The notes under the pieces were generated by a model. It worked only from the letters and a program-made list of their open reading frames with translations. It had not been told where the DNA came from and ran no database searches. Positions 21,772 through 33,919 of a DNA stretch of 64,000 nucleotides are shown piece by piece. A program made the position numbers and the translations under genes. The stretch's first letter is position 1. The number at the start of each line of letters is the position of its first letter. The DNA is from Filosporella fistucella (taxonomy: Eukaryota > Ascomycota > Leotiomycetes > Helotiales): contig JAQJZZ010000019.1 of assembly GCA_030077755.1 (NCBI GenBank), positions 12,501 through 76,500 of the forward strand, in the 5' to 3' direction.

Positions 21772-22755
21772 ATGGCGGGCAAAGCTTTTGCATTTTACGA
21801 GTTTGTGCATTTGTATTCCAATTGTTCAATGTTTGCTGATGCTTCAGGTATCACCCTTCGATTGTAGCCGCGATCATCTTCGTGGTTCTATTCTTCGCAA
21901 CTACTGCCGTCCACTGCTTCCAGACAACCAAGAAGCGCACATTTTATTTCATTCCTTTGATTATCGGCGGCTTCTGTGCGTTCAATCAATCTTTGACGTG
22001 ATTCTTGCTAATTGGCACAGTTGAATGGATTGGCTATGTTGGACGTGCACTCGCACACAGCAACGAAACTAGCATGAGCATCTATATTATGCAGACTCTA
22101 CTTCTGTTGTTAGGACCTTCTCTGTTTGCCGCTACCATATATATGACTTTGGGTCGAATAATCCTCTTCACTCGTGGGGAGGATATGGCTCCCATCCGAG
22201 CCAATTGGTTGACAAAGATATTTGTCCTTGGAGATGTGTTGTCTTTCTTGGTTCAATCTGGAGGTTTGTCGAATCCATTTAACCTCTATATACTGTGAGG
22301 CCATCACTAATTATACGCCAGGTGGCGCAATGATGGCAAATGCGAACTCGATGGACATGGGAAAGAAACTTGTCGTCATTGGCCTCCTCTTGCAAATCCT
22401 CTTCTTTGGAGTGTTTATTATCACCGGAGTAGTTTTCCACCACCGTTTGCATTCTTCCCCGACCGCAGCTTCGATGCAAGGGAACTGGGAAAGATACTTG
22501 TACGCCTTGTATGCAACAGGCATTCTGATTCTGATCCGATCGATATTCCGTATTTTCGAATTTTCTGGCGGTAGAAATGGAGTACTCATGTCAAAAGAGG
22601 TCTTCTTGTATATCTTTGACGGGGTGCTCATGCTAGGCGTGATGGTCATCTTCAATGTCATCCATCCAGGGGAAATCATCGGGAGGAGAGGGAAAGGCGA
22701 CATTATGATGTTGAATGGCAATAGCGAGAGCCAGGTCTTTTCTACCAGGGCGTGA
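21772..22755 (+). CDS. RTA1-like seven-transmembrane protein
   Basis: Four exons, 21772-21800, 21848-21975, 22021-22263 and 22322-22755 (introns 47, 45 and 58 bp), give 277 aa. Introns 1 and 3 use GTTTGT donors. The protein has seven hydrophobic helices with family motifs EYHPS near the N-terminus, EWIGYVGRA, FAATIYMTLGRII, FVLGDVLSFLVQS with GGGAMM, and IRSIFRIFEFSGG. RTA1-like proteins are fungal-specific plasma or vacuolar membrane proteins, including Rsb1, a sphingoid long-chain-base translocase, and Rta1, linked to 7-aminocholesterol resistance. A role in lipid or toxicant tolerance is likely, the substrate unknown. Confidence 0.93.
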
Positions 22756-23148
22756 CGCAGTTTGTAAAGTTTGCATTGTATCGCGTAGCTCCAGTTGCTG
22801 CTACTTTACTTCAGATCTTGTCTCTACCCATCGGATTCCCGTCATCGACGTCTGTTTGGGCCCTTGAGGCCGGAATGATGGTCGAGTACTCCTTTTCATG
22901 ATCTGGTTGTTGTACTTGGTTCGAGCATCGCGTCAATACCTGAGGGACTATGAGAGTGGGATTCACTACGCATCGTGGGAACTGGTCGCTTGATTCTTCC
23001 ATTTGATTGCCCGAGACATCGCTATATCAAGCACAGGAATTCCTATATACAAAATATCTCGCTTCCGGGTTAAGTCGCCAGAACTGATGAGTTTAAAGTT
23101 TCTGTACATGCTTGCGCCTTACATAGGATCCTTACTCCTTTCTTCACC
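22756..23148. other. Convergent 3' intergenic region, no gene seen
   Basis: Between the 3' ends of the RTA1-like gene and the SnoaL-like gene. No coding or repeat signal was seen. Confidence 0.55.
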
Positions 23149-23586
23149 CTACCACATAGCTAGTGGATTCACCGGGCTGTCAGGTCTCGCCTGAGTCACG
23201 TCCCAATGCTCCATGATGCAACTTCCATCCATTCTGACTACATCAGCTACTGCTGTCGGCTTTCCGCCTGCTGTGTCTACTCGATAATGAATATATCCAG
23301 TGTTATTGTAGAAGCCAGCGTGAATAATCGAAAAGTTCGAGGCCGCAAAGAAAGGTGTGAGAGCATCGATCGCTTGTTGCCGACCAGAAAGTGCATTGGG
23401 GTTGTGTTGGATGCATTTCTCGTCAACGTGGTCCATGAATGACCCCTTCACATCCTTGTCCATGAGAAGTTTCTTGACGAATTGATAGAATATTGTGAGC
23501 TGCTCAGCCGGCTCAGCGGGGCGGGCAGGGCAGAAAGTCGCTGCCGAGGTGAGAGATAGCAGGGATAGAATGATGTTGATCTTCAT
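23149..23586 (-). CDS. Secreted SnoaL-like (NTF2-fold) protein
   Basis: A single exon on the minus strand of 145 aa. MKINIILSLLSLTSAATF is a clear signal peptide. The mature part shows the SnoaL-like pattern: an N-terminal helix, YIQHNP-like CIQHNPNALSGRQ, then an aromatic/Gly beta-sheet and the closing ADVVRMDGSCIMEHWDV. It fits predicted SnoaL-like aldol-condensation-type enzymes, found in many fungi as small secreted or cytosolic proteins. The reaction is unknown, and the family also includes non-enzymatic NTF2 folds. The gene is compact and uninterrupted. Confidence 0.85.
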   Translation of the reverse strand: MKINIILSLLSLTSAATFCPARPAEPAEQLTIFYQFVKKLLMDKDVKGSFMDHVDEKCIQHNPNALSGRQQAIDALTPFFAASNFSIIHAGFYNNTGYIHYRVDTAGGKPTAVADVVRMDGSCIMEHWDVTQARPDSPVNPLAMW

Positions 23587-26063
23587 GACGAATCTGGAAT
23601 TTGTTCTGGGATTGAGTTGTGTACTTCTCCAAGTTCATGGCTTCTGGGAAACTTCTTATATAAATGATTTGATTGCGGGTTCGTTAAACCTCTCGCGACC
23701 ATAATTCTGCCCATGAATATATCTCGCCAACAAGGTTCGGAGTTCCGTTCAGGCTCGGACATGCTTTCTGAAAGGAAATTGTCTAATTTTGGATCCCCTT
23801 CATATAGTACGTTATGCACCTTTAGACGCAATTTATAATTATCGATACTTTGCTCAAAATCTTCCAGGCGATATATCTTCTAGCCTTACTCAAGAATTCA
23901 TATGGACATGTCGCTGCAATTTGCGGCTGAATCCAAATGTTTCAGAATATTTTCCTTGTTGAATAGGACGGGTTCACTATCCTTCGTCGCTTCAAAGTTA
24001 CGAAGCTGTGCTTCCTTTTATGCTACACGATCTGTTCTCTTTTCAAGCCTTCGTGTGCGCTCCCCGACATATCTCTACCCCTAATAAAATCATAAAGCTA
24101 GAGAAGTATGCGATTCTCAAAAGCCCTAGGCTACCATGACTATAGCAGAGCCGCCTTCTTCTGTCAGGTATACCGTATAGCAAGCCGGAGCGTCTCAAAG
24201 CCGTCTGAAGACGGTGAGTAGGGTTTGTTTCAGATATGCAAGATGGTGTAGGGCAAGTAGCTGAAGCCAACTAGTATAACAGTAATATGAAAAACCCTTT
24301 ACTGGCGATCAATAGACTCTTTCACGTAGACTGAATTACTCGGTTGTGTGAAAATGTTACAAATGAAATATGGCCATTGGTCCGCTCTGGATCTTGTGTG
24401 GAGGCAACGCGATGTTAGCACCATTTAGAGTATATGAAAATCTGGGTATTATGTAGAATCAGTTCTCTAATAGAACTTATCTCTTTTCGAGCCTATTCCT
24501 GAAATCTTCATACAATAACCCAGGCGCTGGAAGCCTGCATCTTCGCTAGATGATGTTACTATATTGAATCCTCCTATCTTCCTAGTTGTACTTGTATACG
24601 TTTGTCTGAGCAGCTTCACGTTTTGGCTTCAATATTACCCTCGTTTCTACTCTTTTCTTGGAGCTGCTTGAACCATGCAGTTGAACGTGGGAATTGATGG
24701 ATATTTGGGCTTCATACCCCTATTTACGATTTTAGCATTATTTTGATCATGTAGATAAACTTGATACGTATTACACATATCACTTTAACTCTTCTTGGAT
24801 GTTCAACTCTTTCACTAAACCATGCCAATAGTCATCAACTTTCGACAGCGTCGCACTAGTACAGGACTCTTATCTCTCGGACGAGGCAATTTCACCCTCC
24901 GGGAGACTACAAATTATCTTGGCTGGACGTATGAGCCACTCTAATGTTTTCCGACCTTGGCTAGCTGCGCACATGTAACTCCAGAACTAAGTTGACTACC
25001 AAGTAATTTCTGAGTGATGTCATATAAAGCATACTGTGCCACTTTCGTCTGTCTTACGGTTACACGATGCATGAAATCTGACAACAAGTTTAGAGTCGGA
25101 ATTTTCGGTGTCGTTGGTAGTACAGAGACAGGATATGCGACGCGGCGGCTTATCTCATACTCTCGCAATAGCGAGTCATCTTCGCACGAATAATACAGAG
25201 TATCCCTACGATCTTGGAACGTCATGAGCACGGCTTGATGTGCAGTAAAGTGGCCATAATGTCTTTGCTGGCGCAAATCAATCATGGAAAGGTGAGAGCA
25301 TCTTCATGAACCTTCTTCTTTCGCTTTGGCCTAACCGCGAGCTCCATCCTTGATTCACTAATATGACTTTGGCAGAAGCATGGTTGGAATTTAGCGTGAA
25401 TGTATGATAACAGATCCTTGAACGTGGCCTGCGATATAGAAAGATATATATGCAATCGCTGATTTGAACAGAGTTCTTGAGTACGCCTAGGGAGGAATTA
25501 CCTGCAATTCCTGTTGTCTGAATAGCAGTTGGTAGTACACATGGAATGCTAAGCAAGTACTATCCGCTTCAAAATCCGAGCTGCTGCTGATGTTTCAGAA
25601 AGTCTTTAGGTAAGTGAGAAAGCATACAACTTATTCGGACACTCAAAATGAACATACGACCCGTGGTGACGTGATCGTACTGAATGGAAATACATTCCTT
25701 CTAAACAAGTACCTTCAATGTCTTGCCACCGGCACCTTTCGCCCGTCATCTCTTGACTATTCAACATTCTCACCTTCTTCAATGGGCCAGTCTTACTCTT
25801 CGTCTCGATCCTTAGCGTTACAGCCAGACTCACAACCTCTCGTCAGTTCGAGCTCTACTCAGCCAACTAGGCATATCTCGATTTCCATAAACGGCTTTAC
25901 GAAAGTGAGTTGGCCGAGGCTTTATCCACTAAGCCCCAGACGCACCAGTATCTATATAAGAGAAGCGGATGGCATCACAAAATATTCTTGTCAAAAGCAC
26001 AACGAGAATATACTAATCTCAAAGCCCATACACAATCTTCATTCAATTTCCCTCACAGTAAAA
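23587..26063. other. Long intergenic region, no supported gene
   Basis: 2.5 kb, AT-richer than the neighbours. Two adjoining minus-strand frames (25556-25278 and 25285-24941) have a sober composition, but no start context, intron or family I recognise; they may be a decayed gene. 25614-26063 is the promoter and 5' leader of the small secreted protein and is open in its frame by chance. Confidence 0.45.
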
Positions 26064-26515
26064 ATGGTAGCCATCATAGCTTTCACTGCTTCTCTTCTCA
26101 TGGGCTTCCTAGCCAACGCCAGTCCGATCCTTGATGCTCGTCAGGATAGCTCCGTCCTTGACTTCACGCTCTACCAGAGCCCATCACCAAATCAAGCACA
26201 GTGCTTCACCTCTGTTGGCATTGTTCACATCGATCCAAAGTCACTGGATGCCAACGGTATCAGTGCGTGCTTCCCGAAAAATTTCCTTACAGTACGCATT
26301 GATAAGCAACATGGAAAAGGATGCAGAGGTATTCCCTTTCGTTCCAATTGCCCAACGGTTCATGCTAATATAGGGCAGTGAATGTTTTTGATAACGCCAG
26401 CTGCAGCTTTGGAAATATTGGGAGCTACACTGCTGAAAATGTTTGCAACCATTCTGATGGACAGGCTGGGCCTCTTCAATTGCGATCATACCAAGTTTCT
26501 TGCGACAATGTCTAG
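26064..26515 (+). CDS. Small Cys-rich secreted protein, effector-like
   Basis: Two exons, 26064-26328 and 26379-26515 (50-bp intron), give 133 aa. The signal peptide is MVAIIAFTASLLMGFLANAS, followed by PILDARQ with a possible dibasic-like/Kex2-poor processing site. The mature part has six Cys (QCF, ACF, GCR, SCS, VCN, SCD), enough for three disulphides, in about 100 residues, with beta-strand-like VRIDK and YQVSCDNV ends. No known domain was recognised. Size, secretion and Cys content fit small secreted proteins or candidate effectors of plant-associated fungi, but function is unproven. An upstream in-frame extension to 25614 exists but lacks sense; the ATG at 26064 starts the signal peptide. 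Confidence 0.78.
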
Positions 26516-27755
26516 ATCTCTCCAGCTAGAACGCTTTGTGAAGGAAGGTGGAAGTACCTTAGTGGCGACGCAGTACATGCGGAAATGAACAATTGAGCAG
26601 GCTAATTACTAGCTATGTCCTGTCGTTACAGATTGCCATTTGTATTAGAGAAGTAGATAGATACAAATTCAACATTTGTTTGGAGAAATCCTATCTCCAT
26701 AGACCTCATGTGCAACAATGAAATGAAACAGACCTGCGAGGATCAGACCACTAGCAGGAAGATAACTGTTGAATTGATAATAGCTAAGGCGGTTCTCACG
26801 CGATATTATCGCATATGAGAAGATGGATTTAGACTGTTGTCACTTGATCAATACTTGGTAGAAGGTACTTGGTTCATCTTGATATCGTTGAGGCTGTATC
26901 GAAATCGGCCACAAAATAGGTAACGAAACCGAAAATGTATGCGACATGCCAAGAGACAGGTGACAGATGATAGGTAGGCGCACCAATTATGCGACGCAAA
27001 AGTACAGACTGGAAAACCTGGTTTGATAAAGGGTAGATACAGGGTCAGAAACATGGAAAATCAAGGTAATGTGGGAAGCATGTGAGCGATCACGTGGACT
27101 CCACGTTTCTGTCCCGATCCCGTCCTGTTCTGCATGCCTAGTGACCTTTGGGTAGGTATTCCCAGTTCCGCTGCCGCTGCGCAACGTGGCGTGCAGCAAC
27201 AGCGAAACGTTTACAAATGACCAGCAGGGACAATTGTAGAATCCAAGAGAAAATATGAAAAATATATTAGGTATTCGGGTTGACGGCAGATCAGGTTTGG
27301 GCAGGAAATGAAAGGAAAGATAGAGCGATTAGCATGAAGATTCAAGTTGTCTGATTGTAGTGTAAACATTTGAGAAAATAGGGGTTGGCAATTTCATGTA
27401 TTGCAAGGATCGACATGAGAAGGACAGAAAGATGACAAAGGCACGGGAAAATCTAAGAGACAAGAATGTACAAGAACAACCTTCTAAATCGAGATTATGT
27501 GAAGCAAATTATACGTGGTATGATTTTTGGGCTATCTTTGTCTGTTGGAAGTAATACTCGAGTACGGTACCTATTGTTTTGTCGTCAATGAAGTGAGCGA
27601 TAAGAGCCGCACCCGCTCAGGGAAACTGGCAACTGGACGGTCTCTACTGTAGTATGCTGTATCGCAACACAACCACATCACTTCACCACACCTCCATTCT
27701 CTTCACCTTCATTCAACTGCATCCACGCCACACAGACTCAACTCAACACCACACT

Positions 27756-27786
27756 GACGCCGACGCCGACACCGACACCGACACCG
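27756..27786 (+). repeat. CGACGC/CGACAC microsatellite
   Basis: Six-base units CGACGC and CGACAC repeat about five times without interruption, upstream of the SAPS gene. Confidence 0.85.
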
Positions 27787-28077
27787 CTCCCCCATCCACC
27801 GCACCGCATCGGCATCGCGCTGTATCGTGTTGCCTTGTATTGTACTTCTCCTACTTCAATCTTTATTTTCTGCTGTTCTTTGATACCCGATACAAACTTA
27901 GAAAACATCACGTTCTGTCGTCTTTGATAAAACTTCTTTCGGTTGACAAACCTGTACCTACTACCGTACCCTACCCGATTTCACCTTCCTAGCGCCATCA
28001 TCCAATCCGTTCATTGCCAGCTCAGAGATTTGAGCCGCAAAACATCTTCAACCTCAACCTCGATCTCAACTACATAC

Positions 28078-28098
28078 CCGCCTACCTACCTACCTACC
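28078..28098 (+). repeat. CCTA tetranucleotide microsatellite
   Basis: About five CCTA units in the pyrimidine-rich leader of the SAPS gene. Confidence 0.8.
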
Positions 28099-28688
28099 AA
28101 CTTGTACACTACACTACGCCCCATTGCCTTGGGTAATTTGCTTTGCTTTGCGCACGCGATCCGACTCCAAGTCATATCTGCCAGTCTCCCGGCTTTGTCT
28201 ATCGTCCATCGACCTGCACAACCGTCTGCGGATCAACCTAATTTTCAATTCCAGTATGGTTATTCTCATCTCTCCATCTCTGCCGCTTTCTTATCTTCAA
28301 TCCCATTCTCTTCTCATCCCCACTTTTCCCTACGCAAAGACTTCTCCGGCCACAGGGCTGAACACACGCGCCTTGTCTGAGGCATCAGTGCGATTAGCAA
28401 GCCACATGAACCTCGAGACATTTTCAACGCTGACCTCTCCTTTGCTAATCTCATCGCAATATTTGACTTCCACAATCTTACGACCATAGGCAGATCCTTC
28501 TTCACCCATCGCGATTTAGGTCAGCGGCCTCAACACGGTTGGACGGGCATTTTCATAGCTGCCAGACCATCACACGTCCGGAGACTCGTATGACCCAGCT
28601 TCAGTCACAGTTTGTCTGCATACACGATCCTCTCCTCGCTCCACCGCCCTCACTCCGGTGGCAGACGAGTGATATCACATAATTCAAG

Positions 28689-31600
28689 ATGTTCTGGCGA
28701 TTTGGCGGATACGCCAATGTCTCCCCAATCGATACCATTCTCGAGAAACCTGATGTTACACTCGAAGAACTTTTAGACGAGAGCGACCTGATTCAAGAAC
28801 TGAAGCAGCACAACACAAAGCTCATTGAATTTTTGCGGGAGGATAAGATATTGGCGAGGTTACTAGAATACGTGGTAGCGCCAAAGTTGGAAACCGTTGC
28901 ATCTGAAGATGTATCGATTGAGGGCGATAGTTCAGAGGAGTCGCCGAAAGGAAAACAGCGATCCAGCTCAACAATTCGCGCGCCAGAGGATCATGATGAT
29001 GAACAGGAGAAGAAGAGGAACCGATATGCTTACGTTTCTGCCGAAGTGCTATCATCCGACAACTGGTCGATATGCGAGTCTTTGATGGAGAATCAGCCAC
29101 TTCTGCGCAAATTTTGGGATTTCTTGAAGCTGCCGCCCCCTTTGGACCCTCTCCAAGCCAGTTACTTCACTAAGGTTAACGAGGCACTGCTGGACAAGAA
29201 GACAGAGGAGATGCTGGATTTGTTTAAATCACTCGATGGCGCCGTTAAAAATATGTTACAGCATGTCGACTCCCCAATGGTGATGGATCTTCTCCTGAAG
29301 ATCATAAGTCTAGAGAAAGCCGAGGGGGGCCAGGGCATCGTTGATGTATGTTTGACCTGCTAGAAAGTGGATAATGCTAATTGTCGCAGTGGCTGCACTC
29401 TCAAGACCTAATGCCAATTCTACTTTCCTTCCTATCATCCGAACACTCGTGGGCAACACAGACATCTGCGGGCGATTTTCTGAAGGCAATCATCACAATA
29501 TCTGCGAATGCTTCACAGAATGAGCAGTCTTGTATCGGCCCCAACGAACTTACGCGGCAACTCGTATCTCAGCCATGTATTGAGAAATTGATATCAGATA
29601 TGCTAAAAGGAGGTAACCCTTTAACCGTTGGGGTTGGCATCGTCATCGAGGTTATACGGAAAAACAACTCTGATTACGATCCAGATGTCGGCGCAGAAGC
29701 AAATTCCATGCCCTCGAGCCGAGACCCTATCTACCTCGGAACACTTTTACGAATGTTTGCTCAGCGAGTCCCAGATTTTATGGAGCTGATACTCAGCCCA
29801 AATCATACAATCGGTGGTGGCGATGGGCCAGTGACAATTCGAAGAAAGGAATTGAATGCTGCGTTCGGCGGCAAAATTGAGCCCCTCGGATTTGACAGAT
29901 TCAAGACCTGCGAGTTAATGGCCGAACTTCTACATTGTAGTAACATGGGACTCCTCAACGAGGTCGGCAGCGAGGAGTTCGTAAAGTCGAGAGATTCCGA
30001 GAGGGAGAAACTGAAGGCTGAAGGGAAGCTTGGGATATCCGCTCAATCCCCACTTTCCAGCGGGGATGATTTGACCATGAGGTCCTCGACTCAGACTCGT
30101 CTTGGTTCCCCTGATGGCTCACGAAAGCTCGAAGTTCAAAACGCCTCCGATGAGGATGGTTTTGAAGAGGTGACTCATGCCACGGATTTGGGAGATGATG
30201 CGAAAGATGACTTCGACGAAAAACCAGAGCCCGAGGAAGATCTGTTAAGGCCGACGAAACCAACGCCGCTGTCTTTCATGGAGCGGGACGACGAAGATTT
30301 TGTGGACGAGCCATTGAGCTCCCCAAGATTACATACCGAGACCAGCTCGCGGCTTCTGGAAGAGTCGGACATGGCAGTCCAACCGCTCTCCCCTACGAAG
30401 GAGCTGTCACATCAAGTGGATGACCTTGAACTCAAGAGTGAGGACGCTGATATTGCCATGACTTCGCCCCCGCTCCCGGTCGATCACATTGACGAGAGCG
30501 AAACTCACCTGGAGATCAGTGAGAATGTGGCCAACACATCTGAAGCGTCACCAGAGCAGCTGCCCAAAGAAGGAGAAGCTGTCGAAGCTGTCCATCAGCC
30601 AACAATAGATGACCCCTCGGCACAGTCAGTGGTAGGATTCGCACACCCTGAAGATGCCCCGGCACCTTTATTTTCGAAGAAGCAAGAGTCTCCTGAGTCT
30701 GTACTCCCACCAGTTCCAGAAGTCCATGGTAGTGTGGAAAGCCTAGACACTACAATGGGAGAGGCTGGGGATAGCTCAAATTCCATTATGATGCTGAATA
30801 CCGAGGAGCATCAACAGTCGATGGAGAGCTCACACTCTCCAGTGGTGGGCGACTTTTTGAAAATGCAATTTGTAGAGCACAAGGTCGTTCCAACCATTTT
30901 AGTAAGTTGGGAGCTTCTTTAATACATAGCATTGCTAATCGACGCAGGACTTCTTCTTTCGATTCCCATGGAACAACTTCCTTCACAATGTCGTTTATGA
31001 TGTTGTTCAGCAAGTGTTCAATGGCCCGATGGACCGAGGATTCAATCGTTCTTTGGCCATCGATCTCTTCGAGACTGGAAATATCACTATGCGTATCGTC
31101 GACGGGCAAAGGAAAAGCGACGAGGCTCAAGAAAAGAACAAGATGCGCCTGGGCTACATGGGGCACCTCACTCTTATTGCTGAAGAGGTTGTCAAGTTTA
31201 CTGAACGCCATCCACCGGAGCTGCTCTCAGAATCTGTGCTAGAAAAGGTCATGAACGGGGAGTGGATCACGTATGTGGAAGTTACTCTTGCTGAGACACG
31301 TGAACGGGATAACGCAATTCTCGGTGGTGTCAGACCTGATCTGTCAGTTGGGCCAAGACAGGCGGTCATGAATGCAGTAAATGCAGCCAACAACTTCGGA
31401 GGCGGATCTTCCGCCCTAGCAGAGGCCGGGTTGAATGGAGCCGCTGGTCTGGACAGTATAGACTTGGCGAACGGAAACGGAACATCTACGTTCACCCTGA
31501 GTGGTGGCACTCTTCTCAGCGGCTTTGGAAGCTCGAGTGACGAAGAGGATGATGAAATGGACGAAGATAATGATGACGAAGGATTGAGGAATAATAATGG

Positions 31601-32715
31601 CGCGGCTGAAGTGGGTCATTCTGTTCCTCCAGCTCCCAATCTTGATAAATTCGACGACGAAGAAGTCGATTACGAATATCTAGAGCAACTTGATCGCGAC
31701 ACACCCTTGTTTCCCGAAGGTGGATCTCGCGATGCATGATCCCTGTTTGTTTTCCTGTACAATATTCTGTATGGTGGATGGCGTTTCCTTGGCTTGGTCA
31801 TGATGTCAATTTTGAGAGACGAGTTCCTAAATTATATTTGAGAACATTGTCTCTCTATTACGACTGTGCTGCTCCATTGAGCAGAGGTATACAGTGTGAT
31901 ATTGGCTCCCAGTACTAACGTGACCGCTCCAGATATCGCGTTACATATCTACCCCTTCAACAACTACAGCTACAAGTTCAGATCTCGAGCCTCCTTCTAT
32001 ACCTCCTCCACCTCCTCCACCGCTCAATATCCCACCATCTCGGGCACGACGGCAACTTGCAGCTAGACTCGCCCTCCATTCCAAGCAGATTGCCGCCCCA
32101 GATGACTCCGAGAATGGAGAGAAGGAGAAGGCAGAGCATCAGAGGAGCTTGAATCCATTCGCGACCGACGAGGATGATGATGAGGATGATGAAAGTGCAG
32201 ACTTCGAGATTGAAGGCGAGGATGAATTACAAGTCAAGGAAGAACACAGTGATGAGCAGAAGAATGTGGGTATTCACCTCCCTAGCGACCACAATTTGTC
32301 TTCAAACACCAATTCCCCCCATCCACCTACATCCCCGACATCCACAATGGGCATAGGAGTCGGACGCGCCAGTTTTCCTTCCATGTGGCCATTTGGCAAC
32401 AAAGGTAGCAGCGGCTTCGGCAACAACGGGCAGCATGGAAATGGCAATAGAAGAGGTAATGCTAATGAGGACGATGTGCAGAGCGACGATAGCGATGATT
32501 CTGATGATGTGAGAGAAGGAGAGGTGAAGACTGGTAGGCGGAGATTGAGTGTAACAACTGAGGCGAAAAGACGTACGAGTTTGGAAGACGATGAGGAGGA
32601 GGAGGTTGTACACGTTGCAATGGTGGAGACCGAGTTGGAGAGAGAAATTGAGGGTACAGACGATGACATAGTCCAAGTTCAGCATGCTGAGATGCAGGGA
32701 GTGGAGGGGAAGTGA
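28689..32715 (+). CDS. SAPS-family (Sit4-associated) phosphatase regulatory subunit
   Basis: Four exons, 28689-29345, 29390-30901, 30948-31719 and 31970-32715, give 1228 aa. MFWRFGGYANVSPIDTILEK is the typical N-terminus of fungal SAPS proteins (yeast Sap155/185/190, fission yeast Ekc1). The SAPS helical repeat domain runs to about residue 620 and includes LLRKFWDFL, WLHSQDLMPILLSFL and DFFFRFPWNNFLHNVVYDVV. The C-terminus is disordered and acidic, with a PPPPPPPL run near the start of exon 4. These proteins bind the PP6/Sit4 catalytic subunit and act in cell-cycle and stress control. The first two introns are 44 and 46 bp. The last (250 bp) is less certain; if retained it ends the protein 7 codons later. 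Confidence 0.9.
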
Positions 32716-33919
32716 GGTGTGGAGTGATTGTACGATAGCGATGGGCATGGATGAATGGTTGCATGGCATGGCATGGTGCCGGTTCTGCTAGATGGTGGGC
32801 CTTTGTACAGTACGACTTGTGGGTATGTGGATAGTTCAACATAATCAAGCTGCGGACAGAAGAGCGTACGTCATGTAGTTATGCCGGAATGGTGATTTTG
32901 ATATCATCCTGAGCCATTGCTCGCATTGTCCTATAATTAAAGGTTTGCCCTTTACTGCTGTTGCCGCTGTGGTTGGACTTCATCTAAATTCATAGCCAAG
33001 AGGACATAGTACGTTGGTAGCAAACAAGCACGAATGGGGAAATTCCACTTTCATCTGGCAGGGCACAACTCTACGCTGTACTGGGTGGCCGTTGCTTGTC
33101 TTCATGTGCTCCTTCAGTCAACTGGTCCTTACTCGACATCTTGTCCTCGGTGTCATACTGTCTACAGGTACATTAGGTGCCTGGAGGTTGTTCGACGGCG
33201 CAGATGACGTGGAATGTCTGAATGTGCTTGGAACACAGAAGTAGAAAGGGAGGCGATTCGCTAGTCAAGTCTTGATATGACAAGGTAAACTTGTATAGAA
33301 TTCAGCTGCCCTCGTACATTGCGACATCTGCCACGACAATACCTCGGCAATTGATTTCTTTCCTCCCAATACCAGCTCGACCAGCTCTCCCGTTCTGCCA
33401 TTTGCGCAAAGATCTCGCAAAGATCTCGCAACTTTCTTGCGACGCGTGATCAGACATGGGAGGGTCAAGGCGGGGATACTAGGTTGAGAGCTAAAAAGAA
33501 ACTTGGCTCGAGTTGATTTTCACAAAGGCATTGTAGCCTTTGCTTCTTCCAGTAAGCAGCTCACTCACAGCATAACAATTTACTCCTTTCAGCGATAGCT
33601 GATAGATAATGCCCCACAGAATCACAGATACCGGTGCCTCGGTAGAGCAGTTGAGCAGATTGGCGATACCTTATGTCCTCGTCCTTGATATCAGTTGTGG
33701 GGTATTCTCCATTTACCCAACATTGTTGCCTGTGCGCATCAGCTGGGCGTTGAATATCACATGTTTCGAGATGCACTTCGGTTTCAGATACTGTAGGTTG
33801 CAAATGTTTGCACCGCATTGATATTTACATATATAGATGCGAAGACTTCCTGCTTGGTTAGTCACGCGTTGGTTATTTCCCCTCACCCACTAGAAACTAT
33901 CTCTAGCTGTAAACACCAA
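32716..33919. other. Intergenic, no gene seen
   Basis: 1.2 kb between the SAPS stop and the P450 start, both on the plus strand. It includes a short tandem CAAAGATCTCG duplication near 33405-33430. No coding support. Confidence 0.55.

Larger units (their letters stand above)
26516..28688. other. Long intergenic region and 5' leader of the SAPS gene
   Basis: 2.2 kb. The left half has no signal. 27650-28688 is C/T-rich with simple repeats and resembles a long promoter and 5' UTR. Frames here (up to 145 codons) are pyrimidine-tract artefacts rich in Ser, Pro, His and Thr. Confidence 0.55.

Noticed and set aside
24941..25556. Two adjoining minus-strand frames (114 and 92 codons)
   Set aside because: No family recognised and no clear join; could be a decayed gene but support is too weak for a CDS call.
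25614..26063. Upstream extension of the small secreted protein by 150 residues
   Set aside because: It would bury the signal peptide; the extension is low-complexity leader.
27654..28489. Frames of 112-145 codons in the SAPS leader
   Set aside because: Pyrimidine-tract and microsatellite artefacts rich in Ser, His, Thr and Pro.
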